Origin: Clavulina sp. PMI_390
Taxonomy: Eukaryota > Basidiomycota > Agaricomycetes > Cantharellales > Hydnaceae
Direction of reading: 5' to 3'
NCBI GenBank assembly: GCA_015039315.1
Contig: WIDE01000109.1
Span: 1 to 64,000, forward strand
Length of the DNA: 64,000 nucleotides
In this document: positions 10,608 to 20,032 of the stretch, in pieces
Position numbering within the stretch: position 1 is the first letter of the stretch
Layout: the number at the start of each line of letters is the position of its first letter
The notes under the pieces: generated by a model
Seen by the model: only the letters and a program-made list of their open reading frames with translations
Database searches by the model: none
Told to the model about the DNA's origin: nothing
Program-made: the position numbers and the translations under genes

Positions 10608-12071
10608 GCATATCACGACTGTACTGCGGGTCTGGGACTTTTTGTGCGATTTTCTTTTTTTTTTTTTCCGGGTGAGGACTTTTTTTTTCTTCCTTGCTTT
10701 TGTTTCTTTCGTCGAAAATCGAGGTGCCAATCTGATCACTCAACTGTTGGTTCGTTCATAGACTTCTTAACGGGCGTACAAGATCCTCTGGCCCACACAT
10801 CATGCGATCGTTTGGCATGGAGGAGTACCGAGGTTTTTTTTATGAGGCAGCGCTTGTGGAGTTGCCGACAGGTCAGGACGCCTCCAAGGAAGGTTCGACA
10901 AACACCGGTAGTAGCGGCGAGATTGTACAGATGTAGGGCGGATGTGAGGAAGAAGGCCAAGTGATTGGACTCGACGGCGTTGAGTAAGATCCCTGGGATT
11001 GTTGGGTGGTAGGCGAGGATGGGGAGGACATTCTGTTGGTAGACACCATGAGTGTCGAAGAAGAAACCTGGTGAGCTTTAAAGAGAGTCAAGCCAGGAAG
11101 AAAAGAGAGCCCTATGATGGAGGGGGACTGGGAGGATGGAGATGATTGGATCTTTACTATGGTCTTTCGTCTAGTGGCGTGGTTCAGTCGCAAGCTTTCA
11201 ATCTATGTTAGGGCGAGAGCAGCTATGATAATGATCAGGCGTGTGATTGGGTGGCTAACAGGTGATTGCAGTGCGAGGTGTGAAAACGGCCTTTGGCGAT
11301 CCTTGCAGTAGCAGCATCAAGGGATATGGTAAGAAAAGACAAGAAATAGCCAGCAGAGAGGAGAGAAAAAAGGGGCAGTGCAGCCGCGGGAGTGGACAAG
11401 CTCAGTCACGAGAGCGAGAAGCGAGCGCCTATGTTGTGTGGCCGTGGGAATACCTGGATTTCACCAAACCCTTCATTCAAACTCGGAGGTGGCCTCCACA
11501 CATGGCCTAGACCAAGGGGCTGCTGTCTATCGAGCACTAATAATGTGCTAGCGCATCCCGCTATGAGCATTTGTGACCTCCTCCGAGAGAACGTCCTTGG
11601 TTCATCGGCCGACTTCTCCTGTCAAAATCTCAGTGGCTCCATCTGCACTTCGCAACAGTTTTGAGCCCGCGTCTAGAGCGGTCGACCACGATCGACGTAA
11701 TGCTGCGATGTAATAGGGCGACTCTCTAACGTCATATAAGGGCTCAAAAGAGTGTTGACTCCTGGCTTCCGGCTGAGGCACGGATTTCGCTATCACCGTT
11801 GCCCGCGCCAGGGCTGGGCGGAGGTTAGAGGCGGGAATTCAAATACTGCGCCGCTCACTGTCAACGTCAGCTTTGACCTGGGTGGAGGCTTGAATGTGCT
11901 TCACTACTCATGCCAAGCGATGCTATAAGGCATCATTGATCGCCATCGCTCCGCAGACTCTAGCAAACCATTATCTTCGTGATCACGGCTTCCCATCCTC
12001 TTCACCCTCTCGTGCGATCTTCTTCAGTACGCCTGGTGCCGACCCCTATCACCCCGACCAGCATCCAAACC
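10608..12071. other. Intergenic between TM3 and TM4
   Basis: No gene is supported. A T-tract (10,640-10,710) follows TM3. The recurring downstream block is at 11413-11454. The leader of TM4 begins near 11,830. Confidence 0.4.
11413..11454 (+). repeat. Conserved block downstream of TM3
   Basis: AGAAGCGAGCGCCTATG and GGCCGTGGGAATACC match the TM-associated downstream block. It starts 806 bases after the TM3 stop. Confidence 0.5.
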
Positions 12072-12579
12072 ATGTCAGCTCACGCGTCTGCGCAACAGTG
12101 TTTCTATGGTGCGCGTCACGTCCGAGAAATCATACTGCTTTTGAATCGTACTGACTCTCCCTCTTGTATCCCACCGCTGGCTCGTACATGTGCGCACGCT
12201 CCTCTCATTATCAGAGACTCCACAATATCAAAAATCTCCCATCCACCATACAGATCGAAAAGAGTGCAAACTCGTGAGACGCGCTCGACGATTGAATGAT
12301 ATTGAGACAGGACTCCGCGCGTCACTACCAGAACTACGCTCGACGGAGCACAAGCAGACCTGTCCCACCTGCCAAGGACTCGTCTCGCCCCCTTCCTGTA
12401 CATCTAACACCGAAACGAATGAATCCCTTTTGGTGCGGAAATCAAAATTCCGTCGGGCTGGCATTGTCTCTGCCATCATCGTTACGCTTGTATTCATGAT
12501 GACGGTGACCCTCCTCATACTCGCTCGAAAGTTAGGCGCTGTCTCTGCTATCCCAATGAGCACACATTGTTTGCTATAA
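12072..12579 (+). CDS. TM4: small single-pass membrane protein, two exons
   Basis: Exons 12072..12108 and 12215..12579 give 133 aa, the longest copy. Exon 1 (MSAHASAQQCFY) keeps MSAH and QQ but has Cys-Phe-Tyr in place of the usual Trp-Tyr. The donor GTGCGC is weak. Exon 2 begins ETPQYQK and keeps DRKE. It then diverges, with a CPTC motif in the linker, before the helix at about 96-118 (AGIVSAIIVTLVFMMTVTLL). The tail has KLGAVSA and ends CLL. No clear TATA box is seen, only CTATAAGG about 140 bases upstream. This copy may be diverging or weakly expressed. Confidence 0.62.
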
Positions 12580-13068
12580 CGCGTGATGAGGAAAGGGACA
12601 TGCACAACCACAACACCACCAATGCGTCCTATGACTCGCAACTGGCAGTCGTAACAATCGAGGTACATTAACGATTTAGGCCAAAAGACTCCCTAGTCAG
12701 CAGAGCTTACCTCATTACGAGTCGTGTGTGCAGGTGATCAGACCCCATGAACTCAATGGGCTTAGCGAGTGAGTGGCAATGCTGGCTGGCTCGTGAGAAT
12801 TCGTGATTTCAAATTCAAGCCATCGCTTGCGAGCGTCTCATGATGGCACACAGAAGATGTATCTATCTTTCCGAAGACTGATTACAAGATGTGGGTCTGT
12901 TGATAGGTTGCGAGGCCTGGTCGAACGCTGGGCTACCGCGTTACCAGTAGAATCTGGAATAGATACAGGCTATCAATGGCTAGGGTCTGGCTCCGGCCAC
13001 ACATTCAAAATATCACATTTGATGAGATTGAGACTCTGGGGAGCATATAAATATGATGTAACGAGGCC

Positions 13069-13160
13069 ATTTTGAAATAGCCCAGAGCAGCCATTTTGAC
13101 ATAGCCCAGAGCAGTTTTTTGACATAGCCCAGAGCAGCCCTCTTGGCATAGCCGGGCGCT
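13069..13160. repeat. Tandem repeat, about 23-bp unit, four copies
   Basis: The unit TTTTGACATAGCCCAGAGCA is repeated with small changes: first copy AAATAGCCC, second and third ACATAGCCCAGAGCAG, last GCATAGCCGGGCGC. It is non-coding and about 200 bases upstream of TM5. Confidence 0.85.
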
Positions 13161-13169
13161 TCGTCGTAC

Positions 13170-13199
13170 AGCCCGGGCGGGAGCGACATCGCTCGGGCT
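13170..13199. repeat. GC-rich inverted repeat (hairpin)
   Basis: AGCCCGGGC at the left pairs with GCTCGGGCT at the right with one mismatch. An inner GAGCGA pairs with TCGCTC across a short loop. It could form a hairpin in DNA or in a transcript and sits directly after the tandem repeat. Confidence 0.6.
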
Positions 13200-13282
13200 A
13201 TATCGCAACGCCCGACCCAAAAAGTTTGACGTTGGAATCTTGAAAGTGATAATACATGAGGATAACGAGGATCAGTCTGACC

Positions 13283-13290
13283 CATAAAAG
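13283..13290 (+). promoter_or_regulatory. TATA-like box of TM5
   Basis: CATAAAAG is 83 bases before the TM5 start codon. Confidence 0.5.
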
Positions 13291-13365
13291 CGTCTCATCC
13301 TTCTTGACTCTTGGATGCCCATCCTCCCCGAAACATCCCTCTGTCTATCCGCTAACATCTGCACC

Positions 13366-13842
13366 ATGTCGACCCACCATGATAGGGAGCGGTGGTATGC
13401 TGGTGAGCACATACCATGAGCTTACTGGTCGCAGTATGGGACCGCTAATTTCCATGTCTTCCTAAACTCGAACACATGAAAATGTCAACTTTAACCTATA
13501 TTAGCATGGCAGCGGTCCAGGAGAGTGCCAATCAACTCAATAGAGCCGAAAGAGTCGAAAAAACGTACAATCAAACGCCAGTCACGAGGAGGCTCCGAAT
13601 CTCGAACGCACGGGGATCACCAACGTCAGCACACACCTTCCACATCCTCCTCTACCACATCAATCAAGGGTAATAACCCTATCATACCACCCTGGAAGCA
13701 GCAAATCCGCCACACGGCCATTGTCGTTGTAATCATTGGCGCCCCCCTACTCATGCTTATACTAATAACTGCTCTCGTCACAATCGCGGAAAAGCTTCAC
13801 GCTATTGCGGCGATTTCGACCAGCCTTAGCTGTCCAACCTGA
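13366..13842 (+). CDS. TM5: small single-pass membrane protein, two exons
   Basis: Exons 13366..13402 and 13505..13842 give 124 aa. Exon 1 is MSTHHDRERWYA; Trp-Tyr is kept but QQ is replaced by ER. The donor GTGAGC and acceptor TTAG give the in-frame junction AWQRSRRVPINS. Exon 2 keeps the basic stretch (EPKESKKRTIKRQSR), a Ser/Thr linker and a helix at about 83-106 (AIVVVIIGAPLLMLILITAL). The tail EKLHAIAA ends CPT. A proline inside the helix is unusual. It groups with TM2 and TM3 by the EKL-A-AA tail. Confidence 0.68.
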
Positions 13843-15059
13843 TAACCAATTCGTTGAGGAGTAGATGGATGTGGCCATGGCAGAATCAAGGATTCCCGTA
13901 AGGCTTTTTTTTCTCCTTTTTGGAGCCGAGGACACGAGCTGATGTTACTATTAGCGCCTCTGGTATAGAGCCCTTCATGAGTCCCGCAAAGCACGGCGAG
14001 GACATCTGGCGCGCACATTTACGATGTTGCTCTGCGCTGATACCTCACCTGGGGGACGTACTGGAGACCCTTTGCATCCTTTCGCGTTTAATGAGAGTGG
14101 TGGCACTATCTGGAGTGTGAAAAGGTCTGCTGGTGATGGTATGTGAATCGAGCCAGGGAGAAGGGACATCTGAGGGGAGGGGAAGTAGTCACAAAAAAAG
14201 GACGCTAGATGTGGCCGTCCAGATCCGTGATTGGTGATGTCAGAGTAGCTGGAGTGCGTTAACGTTTGTGTGAGGGGGAACCGCAGTCACGGCCAGTCAT
14301 ACCGGTAGAGTAGAAGCACATTTACAAGGCTTTGATCACACATTCAGATGGTTCCGGCGGAACGTGCCTGGTTAGCGGCACAAATGTGCCGTGCCTGATG
14401 TTTGCAGAAAGACGCGCGCTTAGGGTGGTGTGACCGTGGCAATATTCGTATTCTCTTTCCTCCCCTAAATATGCAAGCATCCTTTGTGTGTCTGGTCCTC
14501 TAAGATAACATTTCAAATAATCTCATTTGTTTTCGTCGCACCCTACGCCCAGCTTTACTGCGCACGATCTGGAGTTTCTGTGCTCCCGACTCCTCTCGGT
14601 ATGCCTGCCCCTGCTCCAGCAGCTCGTTGGTTGGTGATTACTGAAAGTTAACCGAAAGAGGCTCTGTCACCGATCCGTTAACTACTCTGGTTCTTCCCTA
14701 ATCTCAAGATGTCTATATTTTTTATTCCGAAAAGCCTCGATGCCAGAGTGCGGAGCAAAGCTTATTCGTCGATGGACGCCAGAATCTAACCAGCAAAGGG
14801 TGTACTCCGTCAACGTCCAGTCCCACTTTCGACATACGACCTTGATCATCAAACCTCATCACGGAACTGTTCCGCGACCTCTCCACACCAGCTCATTGGC
14901 CGAGGGACGAGGCCTGTTGAAATTTAGCTCCAAATGTTGGTTTGGCTAGAGAAAACGCATCCACCAGTATTAGTGCCGGGTATTCGGTGCCACTCCCATC
15001 TCCGTCGTCGCCACTGCACTCGCTACCGCGGCGATCGCGAGGCTTGCGAACACTATCGG
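13843..15059. other. Intergenic after TM5
   Basis: No gene is supported. The recurring TM downstream block is at 14405-14446. PSP1 relic III begins at about 15,060. Confidence 0.4.
14405..14446 (+). repeat. Conserved block downstream of TM5
   Basis: AGAAAGACGCGCGCTTAGG and TGACCGTGGCAATATTCG are a diverged version of the TM downstream block, 563 bases after the TM5 stop. Confidence 0.4.
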
Positions 15060-17030
15060 CGCCAATGAGATGGCCACTAGCAGCACCCCTACTATGATCC
15101 GTCAGCAACGCCGCCACTGCTCAAATCCTGCACCTGCCTGCCGCAGCTGCACGTCCTCGGGGTACCTCCATCAGTCTCCCCTCTCGCCTTCGCCCAGGTT
15201 CAACTCTCCTGTATTTCCCTCTTCCTCCGAATCTCAATCCCAGTCCCGTTTCGCTCAATAAAACCAAGATTCCATACTAGCACGAGGCCAATATCTCTCG
15301 CTGTCTTTTTGCACCTCCAATACTACGTCCAGGCCACATTCAGCTCGATCTACCAACATCTCCCGGAGATTGGTGAATCACTCCACGAATGCTAACTTAG
15401 CGGCCTACGTACCCATGGGGGATCCACTGCGCGCCGCGCCTGGCGGTGTCAATAAATTTGGGCATGGATATGGCCGGGCAGTTGGGAGCCGGGGCTATGA
15501 TAGTTTTCGCGGTTTACAAGGGAAGGAGCCATGGGTGATTGGCCCGCCTAGGTCTGGTTATTCCAGCGGGAGCGATGGTATGTTATCATTGCGGGAATGG
15601 TCACATCTAAAGTGAGACGCCCATGTCAGGGAACGGCTTCTTTCTTTCTGTCTTTCTCGAACTAGCTCTCCGACGTATCAATTATTCCCTCGTGGCTATT
15701 TTCCAATCTAGGTGCGAGCGGGTTTGGGCGGGGCAACCGCTTCCTCGTTTCTTTTTCCCCACATTTCCCCAATAGTTGTCATGGCGAAACGATCGCCCTC
15801 TGAGCAGTGCTCCATCGGGCTTTGATTCCCCGCCGCCGCCCCTCTGTGATTACTCCTCACGGCATCACAAACAGGCTTAGACGTCCGACTCGCCGAAGGC
15901 ACTTCTCTCGATGCCGCTCCCCGCCACCCAGCGCGCTACATCATCAGGTGGCAAACTGGGCCGCATGGGTATTCTACATTGCGGAATCCTGGGCCTTCTG
16001 CAGCGCATCACTGGTTATGCCATTATCAGCTTACTAACGAGGACCCCACTTCGTGATGGGAGAAGAGATGATTTCGGCAGCAACGGGAGGCCCGAGATCG
16101 TCATTGCTGACGTGGATCGAGACGCGATTTTTGGGCTAGGTGCCGCACGGAAATCTCCAGACGGCGGAGTTCGACGTATGGCCGCGCTCGCGGGCCCAGA
16201 CAGCTGCGACGGCTGGGATTTAGAGGACATCTATTCAACGGTGGTGGCGGTGGCGTGCTAGCCCAGATGTTGGAGGGTGGCCGCGGCTGCAGGAGGCAAG
16301 ATTGGGGTGAAAGAGTCGATATCCAAGAGGGTCTACCCGTGCGAGCTCGGAGAATACAAGGTTCGTAATATCTGGTCCCCGACCTCGCTTGCCTCGCGGC
16401 TGACACGCTGATCAAACTATTTCCAACTTCTCTTTTTCTCCGTTGTGCCAGACTTCTGCACACCTAAATGACACGAACACACCACAGCTATCTCGGTCCA
16501 GGGGTGATAGAGGAAACGCCCCATAAAGGTAGTGCATGCCGGGTTTTGGTGGTGCGTTTTCGTTGCGCTTTCTAACTGGTGGTGTGTCATGACTGAATGG
16601 TACCGAAACAGGGAGCTCTGCAAGCTGAATTTTTGAACTTATTGTCGACCGGATGACCGAGTCCACAGAGCTAGCTCGAGAGCCGCTCCCGTGCATACAT
16701 CAATCACTGGTGTGGCTGGCGAGAAGCCTTTGAGCCATTGAGCGATTTTCATTACTGTGCCGCCTGTATATCACCATTTAGCCTCCGTGAAACTCGCATC
16801 TGAATGGTTTAGACCCCTCAGTGGCCGACTGAATGGCGATCTAATTCCGTGTGCATCGAACCCTCGGTACCGCGCTCCACTTTTCCTCCCGATCTTCGTT
16901 TGGAGGTCGGTTCTTTGACGCTAGCTGACCCCATATATATCTCATCATACGTGAACGTTCCATTCCCCGAAACTATTTCATGACTGCTGGGCTCGTGCAT
17001 ATATTTTCGGGCTCCCTTCCCTCCTCATCA
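15060..17030 (+). pseudogene. Decayed PSP1 relic III
   Basis: This is the longest of the relics. Ser/Pro-rich N-terminal-like DNA is present at about 15,070-15,260 (including CTCAATCCCAGTCCCGTTTC, like 3,290-3,310). Matches to the domain follow at 16,080-16,330 (GAGATCGTCATTGCTGACGT for the ELVIVEAD region; GACGCGATTTTTGGGCTAGG for RDLGR; GATTGGGGTGAAAGAGTCGA for IGMKEL). The intron after the AEDTR codons and its acceptor are recognisable at 16,350-16,455. Frames are broken, with a TAG at about 16,260 in the Gly-rich region. The 3' flank (16,800-17,030) matches the flank of relic I. Confidence 0.6.
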
Positions 17031-17338
17031 GCAGAACAGCTTACCTGTTTTTGAATTAATAACAGGCTTTCCACGGCATATTTAGTCACATCGCTCCCTC
17101 CAATTCTGCTTCCATTTTGGCCTTGTGCTTGTACTTCACATCCCATTCAAATTGCATGGCTCGGCCCTACGCAGCGGCAGCTGACTTGACATATGCACTG
17201 AGAAGCCATAAAGAGCCGTTCTTGTGTTGGGATGGAAGCAGAATATTTGGCTAGCTTATCTTCGTCATGTGTTTATTGAGCGGATGGAGTGACCGAATCG
17301 CCCTATACTTGTTTCAGTGAGATGCGATGAGAAGTTTG

Positions 17339-17460
17339 GATTGAGATGAGATTTTGATATTGAGATTGAGATGAGATATTGATATTGAGATTGAGATCAG
17401 ATATTGATATTGAGATTGAGATCAGGAATTGAGATTGAGACCAGAAATTGAGATTGAGTC
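17339..17460. repeat. AT-rich minisatellite, about 24-bp unit
   Basis: Variants of GATATTGATATTGAGATTGA and GAGATCAG repeat four to five times, the last units shortened. It sits between PSP1 relic III and TM6. On the - strand it reads as a Ser/Ile/Leu/Asn-rich open frame, which I treat as a by-product of the repeat. Confidence 0.85.
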
Positions 17461-17570
17461 GAGGAATCATGCTATGCAACGAGGCCAGGGGGTGGGGCGA
17501 ATGGAGATCGCTCCGTACTGAATGAATCAAGCAGGGCGGCCACTGAGCCTCTGAGAAATGGACGGCGGCA

Positions 17571-17580
17571 CATAAAATCC
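17571..17580 (+). promoter_or_regulatory. TATA-like box of TM6
   Basis: CATAAAATCC is 93 bases before the TM6 start, the same distance as at TM1 and TM7. Confidence 0.5.
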
Positions 17581-17663
17581 TTGTAGTCTCCTCGAATCCT
17601 CAGGCATATCCTCCACCCCAACATCTCATCCTTACGCACGCCCCAGTAGCTCTCACTCACACG

Positions 17664-18139
17664 ATGTCCGCGCACACAAACACGCAGCAGTGGTACCCTG
17701 GTCAGCTTGCAATCGAAGATGCTAGTTGCTATAGATGAGCTACTGAATTCGCTGAATCTTTCTTTCACTATCCGCCCTCCAAATTTGTTGTTGGGGCATA
17801 CCGGTATCAGAGCAGCAGCAGTACAAGAAATTACCTGCTAACTCTACAGAGTGTAAGGAGCCCAGGCATAGAAAACGTTGCACGCGGTGCTCGTCACTAC
17901 GAAGTTCTCTGAATCAAACACAATATCAACATCACCATTCTTCCTCTACTGCTGCGTCCCTAACCACTGCTCAAATCCCCGCTTCCACTTTGCCCCGGAA
18001 GCAGCGCCTTCGCCGAGCTGGGATTGCAGCGATCATCATTGGCGTACTCGCAGTCATGCTTGTCGTGCTCACAATGCTCGCGCCAGAGCTCCGTACCACA
18101 TTCATTCCTCCAACGACTCCCGTTTGCCCAGCTAAATAA
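17664..18139 (+). CDS. TM6: small single-pass membrane protein, two exons
   Basis: Exons 17664..17700 and 17811..18139 give 121 aa. Exon 1 encodes MSAHTNTQQWYP. The donor is GTCAGC as in TM1, so the pair share the same odd +3 base. Exon 2 encodes EQQQYKKLPANSTECKEP, a basic Cys/Arg patch (RHRKRCTR), a Ser/Thr linker and a helix at about 80-101 (AGIAAIIIGVLAVMLVVLTM). The tail has LAPEL and IPPTTPVCPAK. The flank after the stop also matches TM1's, so TM1 and TM6 appear to be sister units. Confidence 0.72.
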
Positions 18140-18841
18140 GAACTCGGCTGGGAAAGAGAAAATTGGGTGCCGCCTGAAAAGGTTTGACTATCCTTACTGC
18201 TTTGTTGTGGACCCGAGCTAATGCCTCAAATGCAGCTTAACCAACATTCAAGGAAGGCCCAAGAATGGCTCACACTCTCGCAGATTTACGCCTTCCCTGA
18301 CCTACAGGGAGCGCCGATCATCTTTTCTGCGTTGGCGGTCTCGGAGGACGCCACCAAACGATGCAGCTTATCGGATGCCTTTCTGTACATCACCGCCTCT
18401 GGTCACAGGAGATCGTACGGAGATGGGAGTCGGTAGAGGGAAGGTGTTATTTTAATTTAGTTGGAAATGGACTTATTATCGCTTAGCAGTTGACAGAGGA
18501 AATCGGGTGTAGAGTAGGAGTATGCAAAGTGAGGGAAAATGCCGAGGCAATTGAGGAAGAATGGCTTCATTCTCTAAGAATCATACGCATGGAGGGAATC
18601 TCGCTTATTCAGCTGGTTCGAAGGAGTGCTATGAGTGTCAACAGTGGGACGATGACGGGCAAGCTTGCAGTTATCAAATGATTAGTCTGCGAACGTGTGG
18701 TTGAGTAGTGGTCGGCCGACGTCAGCAGCGGGCTCGAGTGTCGAAATGCACCTTGCGATGGCTCCAACGAACACCCCATGCTGAGGAGTAATGACTGGAT
18801 CAAGGGAGGAGGGAGTTGTTTGGATGTGCCCAAATCATGGA

Positions 18842-18885
18842 GGGAAACAAGCGAGCGCTTATCATGGCAAGGCCGTGGGAACACC
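18842..18885 (+). repeat. Conserved block downstream of TM6
   Basis: AACAAGCGAGCGCTTATCA and GGCCGTGGGAACACCTG are close to the TM1 version. It starts 703 bases after the TM6 stop. Confidence 0.5.
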
Positions 18886-19510
18886 TGTGCCACGCCAAAA
18901 AGCTGGACTGCTCCGCTTCCCTCTCATTCCATGGCTGAATGTGAATTCTACTTTCCTCCAGATTCCCGTGCATCGACTTCACTACGTGTGTACGCCTCAT
19001 TATATCGGGTTCCAATCAGGGCTCCAGGGCGTCTCTATAATTGATCCTACCGTCCCTCAATTCCCCACGCACCACTGAAACCTCTACTGTTCTGGGTAAC
19101 ACAGCTGTGATGCATCTGTCGACTTGGCCCCCAGGCTCACAGCACGACTTCATTCCACGCAGGCACGTCGTACTGTGCCCAGCGCTGCTGACTCAGCACA
19201 TCCATACTTACGGGCCCCGATTTCTGTGTGCTGTTCCCTGCACGGTAATCCGAAGGTTCGAGACGCACAGAACCCCGCTGCGTCCAAGGACGGGCGCCTT
19301 GACCGGGGCCCGCGATGGACCAGCGACTCAACGAATTTCAACCACTGTACCGCTTTGCCTGACAAATTTCGACTCTTAATTCAGTCGAGAATACTTGGTG
19401 TCACCGTTCATGACAAAAATTGGCGCACCTCACAACGCAGCGAAGAATCGCAATAGTTGACCTTCAAGCAAAATAATTTGTTACCTACAATTACAGTGGC
19501 TTCCGCATAC

Positions 19511-19520
19511 GCATAAAAGC
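19511..19520 (+). promoter_or_regulatory. TATA-like box of TM7
   Basis: GCATAAAAGC followed by CTCTCATC is about 93 bases before the TM7 start, close to the TM5 promoter sequence. Confidence 0.5.
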
Positions 19521-19603
19521 CTCTCATCTTCCCTGACTCTTGGACCAATTGTCCTCGAGGCACCCTACTTTCGACCCCAGCTCTGGCTATCAGCGGTTCC
19601 GTC

Positions 19604-20032
19604 ATGTCAGTACACAAGTGCAGGAAGCAATGGTACATCTGTGAGCCCTGTGATTGGTCACCTTTATCAAGCGTGCTTGTGCTGAGCGGAATATTCGCTA
19701 TCTTTTTTGAATCACTCCCTCTGCATTCGAGGATACCAGACAAGCAGCACAACGAAAAGGTGCTAATAGAAGATACTGAGCGAAAGGAGCCAAAGCATCA
19801 GAGATGTCGTGCGCTACGCTCACCACTACACTGTGTTCTGAAGGGCATCTCTCGTTCGCCTCAAGCCCCTACCCACACACGCCATTCATATTGCAAGGAA
19901 CAACCTGATCGATTGGGAAAGATGGCAACGAGGAGTTGCGTGCTCATATTAGCATTCATGGTCTTGATGATGGCTGTCCCAAAACTTCACATGCTTGCCA
20001 CTGTTCTGGATACTCCCAGTTGTCCAATCTGA
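19604..20032 (+). CDS. TM7: diverged small membrane protein; intron can be read through
   Basis: Exons 19604..19640 and 19740..20032 give 109 aa when spliced. Exon 1 is MSVHKCRKQWYI. Exon 2 keeps KQHNEKV, DTERKEPKHQR and a basic linker, with a shorter and weaker helix (about 80-95: SCVLILAFMVLMMAVPKL). It ends CPI. The predicted intron is 99 nt with no stop in frame, so the unspliced message also encodes an intact 142-aa protein with an extra hydrophobic stretch (SSVLVLSGIFAIFFESL). This is the last and most diverged copy. Confidence 0.6.
   Translation: MSVHKCRKQWYICEPCDWSPLSSVLVLSGIFAIFFESLPLHSRIPDKQHNEKVLIEDTERKEPKHQRCRALRSPLHCVLKGISRSPQAPTHTRHSYCKEQPDRLGKMATRSCVLILAFMVLMMAVPKLHMLATVLDTPSCPI

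Larger units (their letters stand above)
12580..13365. other. Intergenic between TM4 and TM5, with short tandem repeats
   Basis: No gene is supported. The interval holds a four-unit tandem repeat (13069-13160), a GC-rich hairpin (13170-13199) and the TM5 promoter. Confidence 0.5.
18140..19603. other. Intergenic between TM6 and TM7
   Basis: No gene is supported. The first 130 bases match the DNA after TM1. The downstream block is at 18842-18885. The TTTCAACC motif before TM7 is at 19335-19352. Open frames of about 90-112 codons at 18,778-19,456 overlap in several frames and look like chance. Confidence 0.4.

Noticed and set aside
13069..13160. CRISPR-like spaced repeat
   Set aside because: Units are directly adjacent with no unique spacers, and the genome is eukaryotic.
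17303..17530. Ser/Ile/Asn-repeat protein on -
   Set aside because: The frame is produced by the minisatellite; no other evidence of coding.
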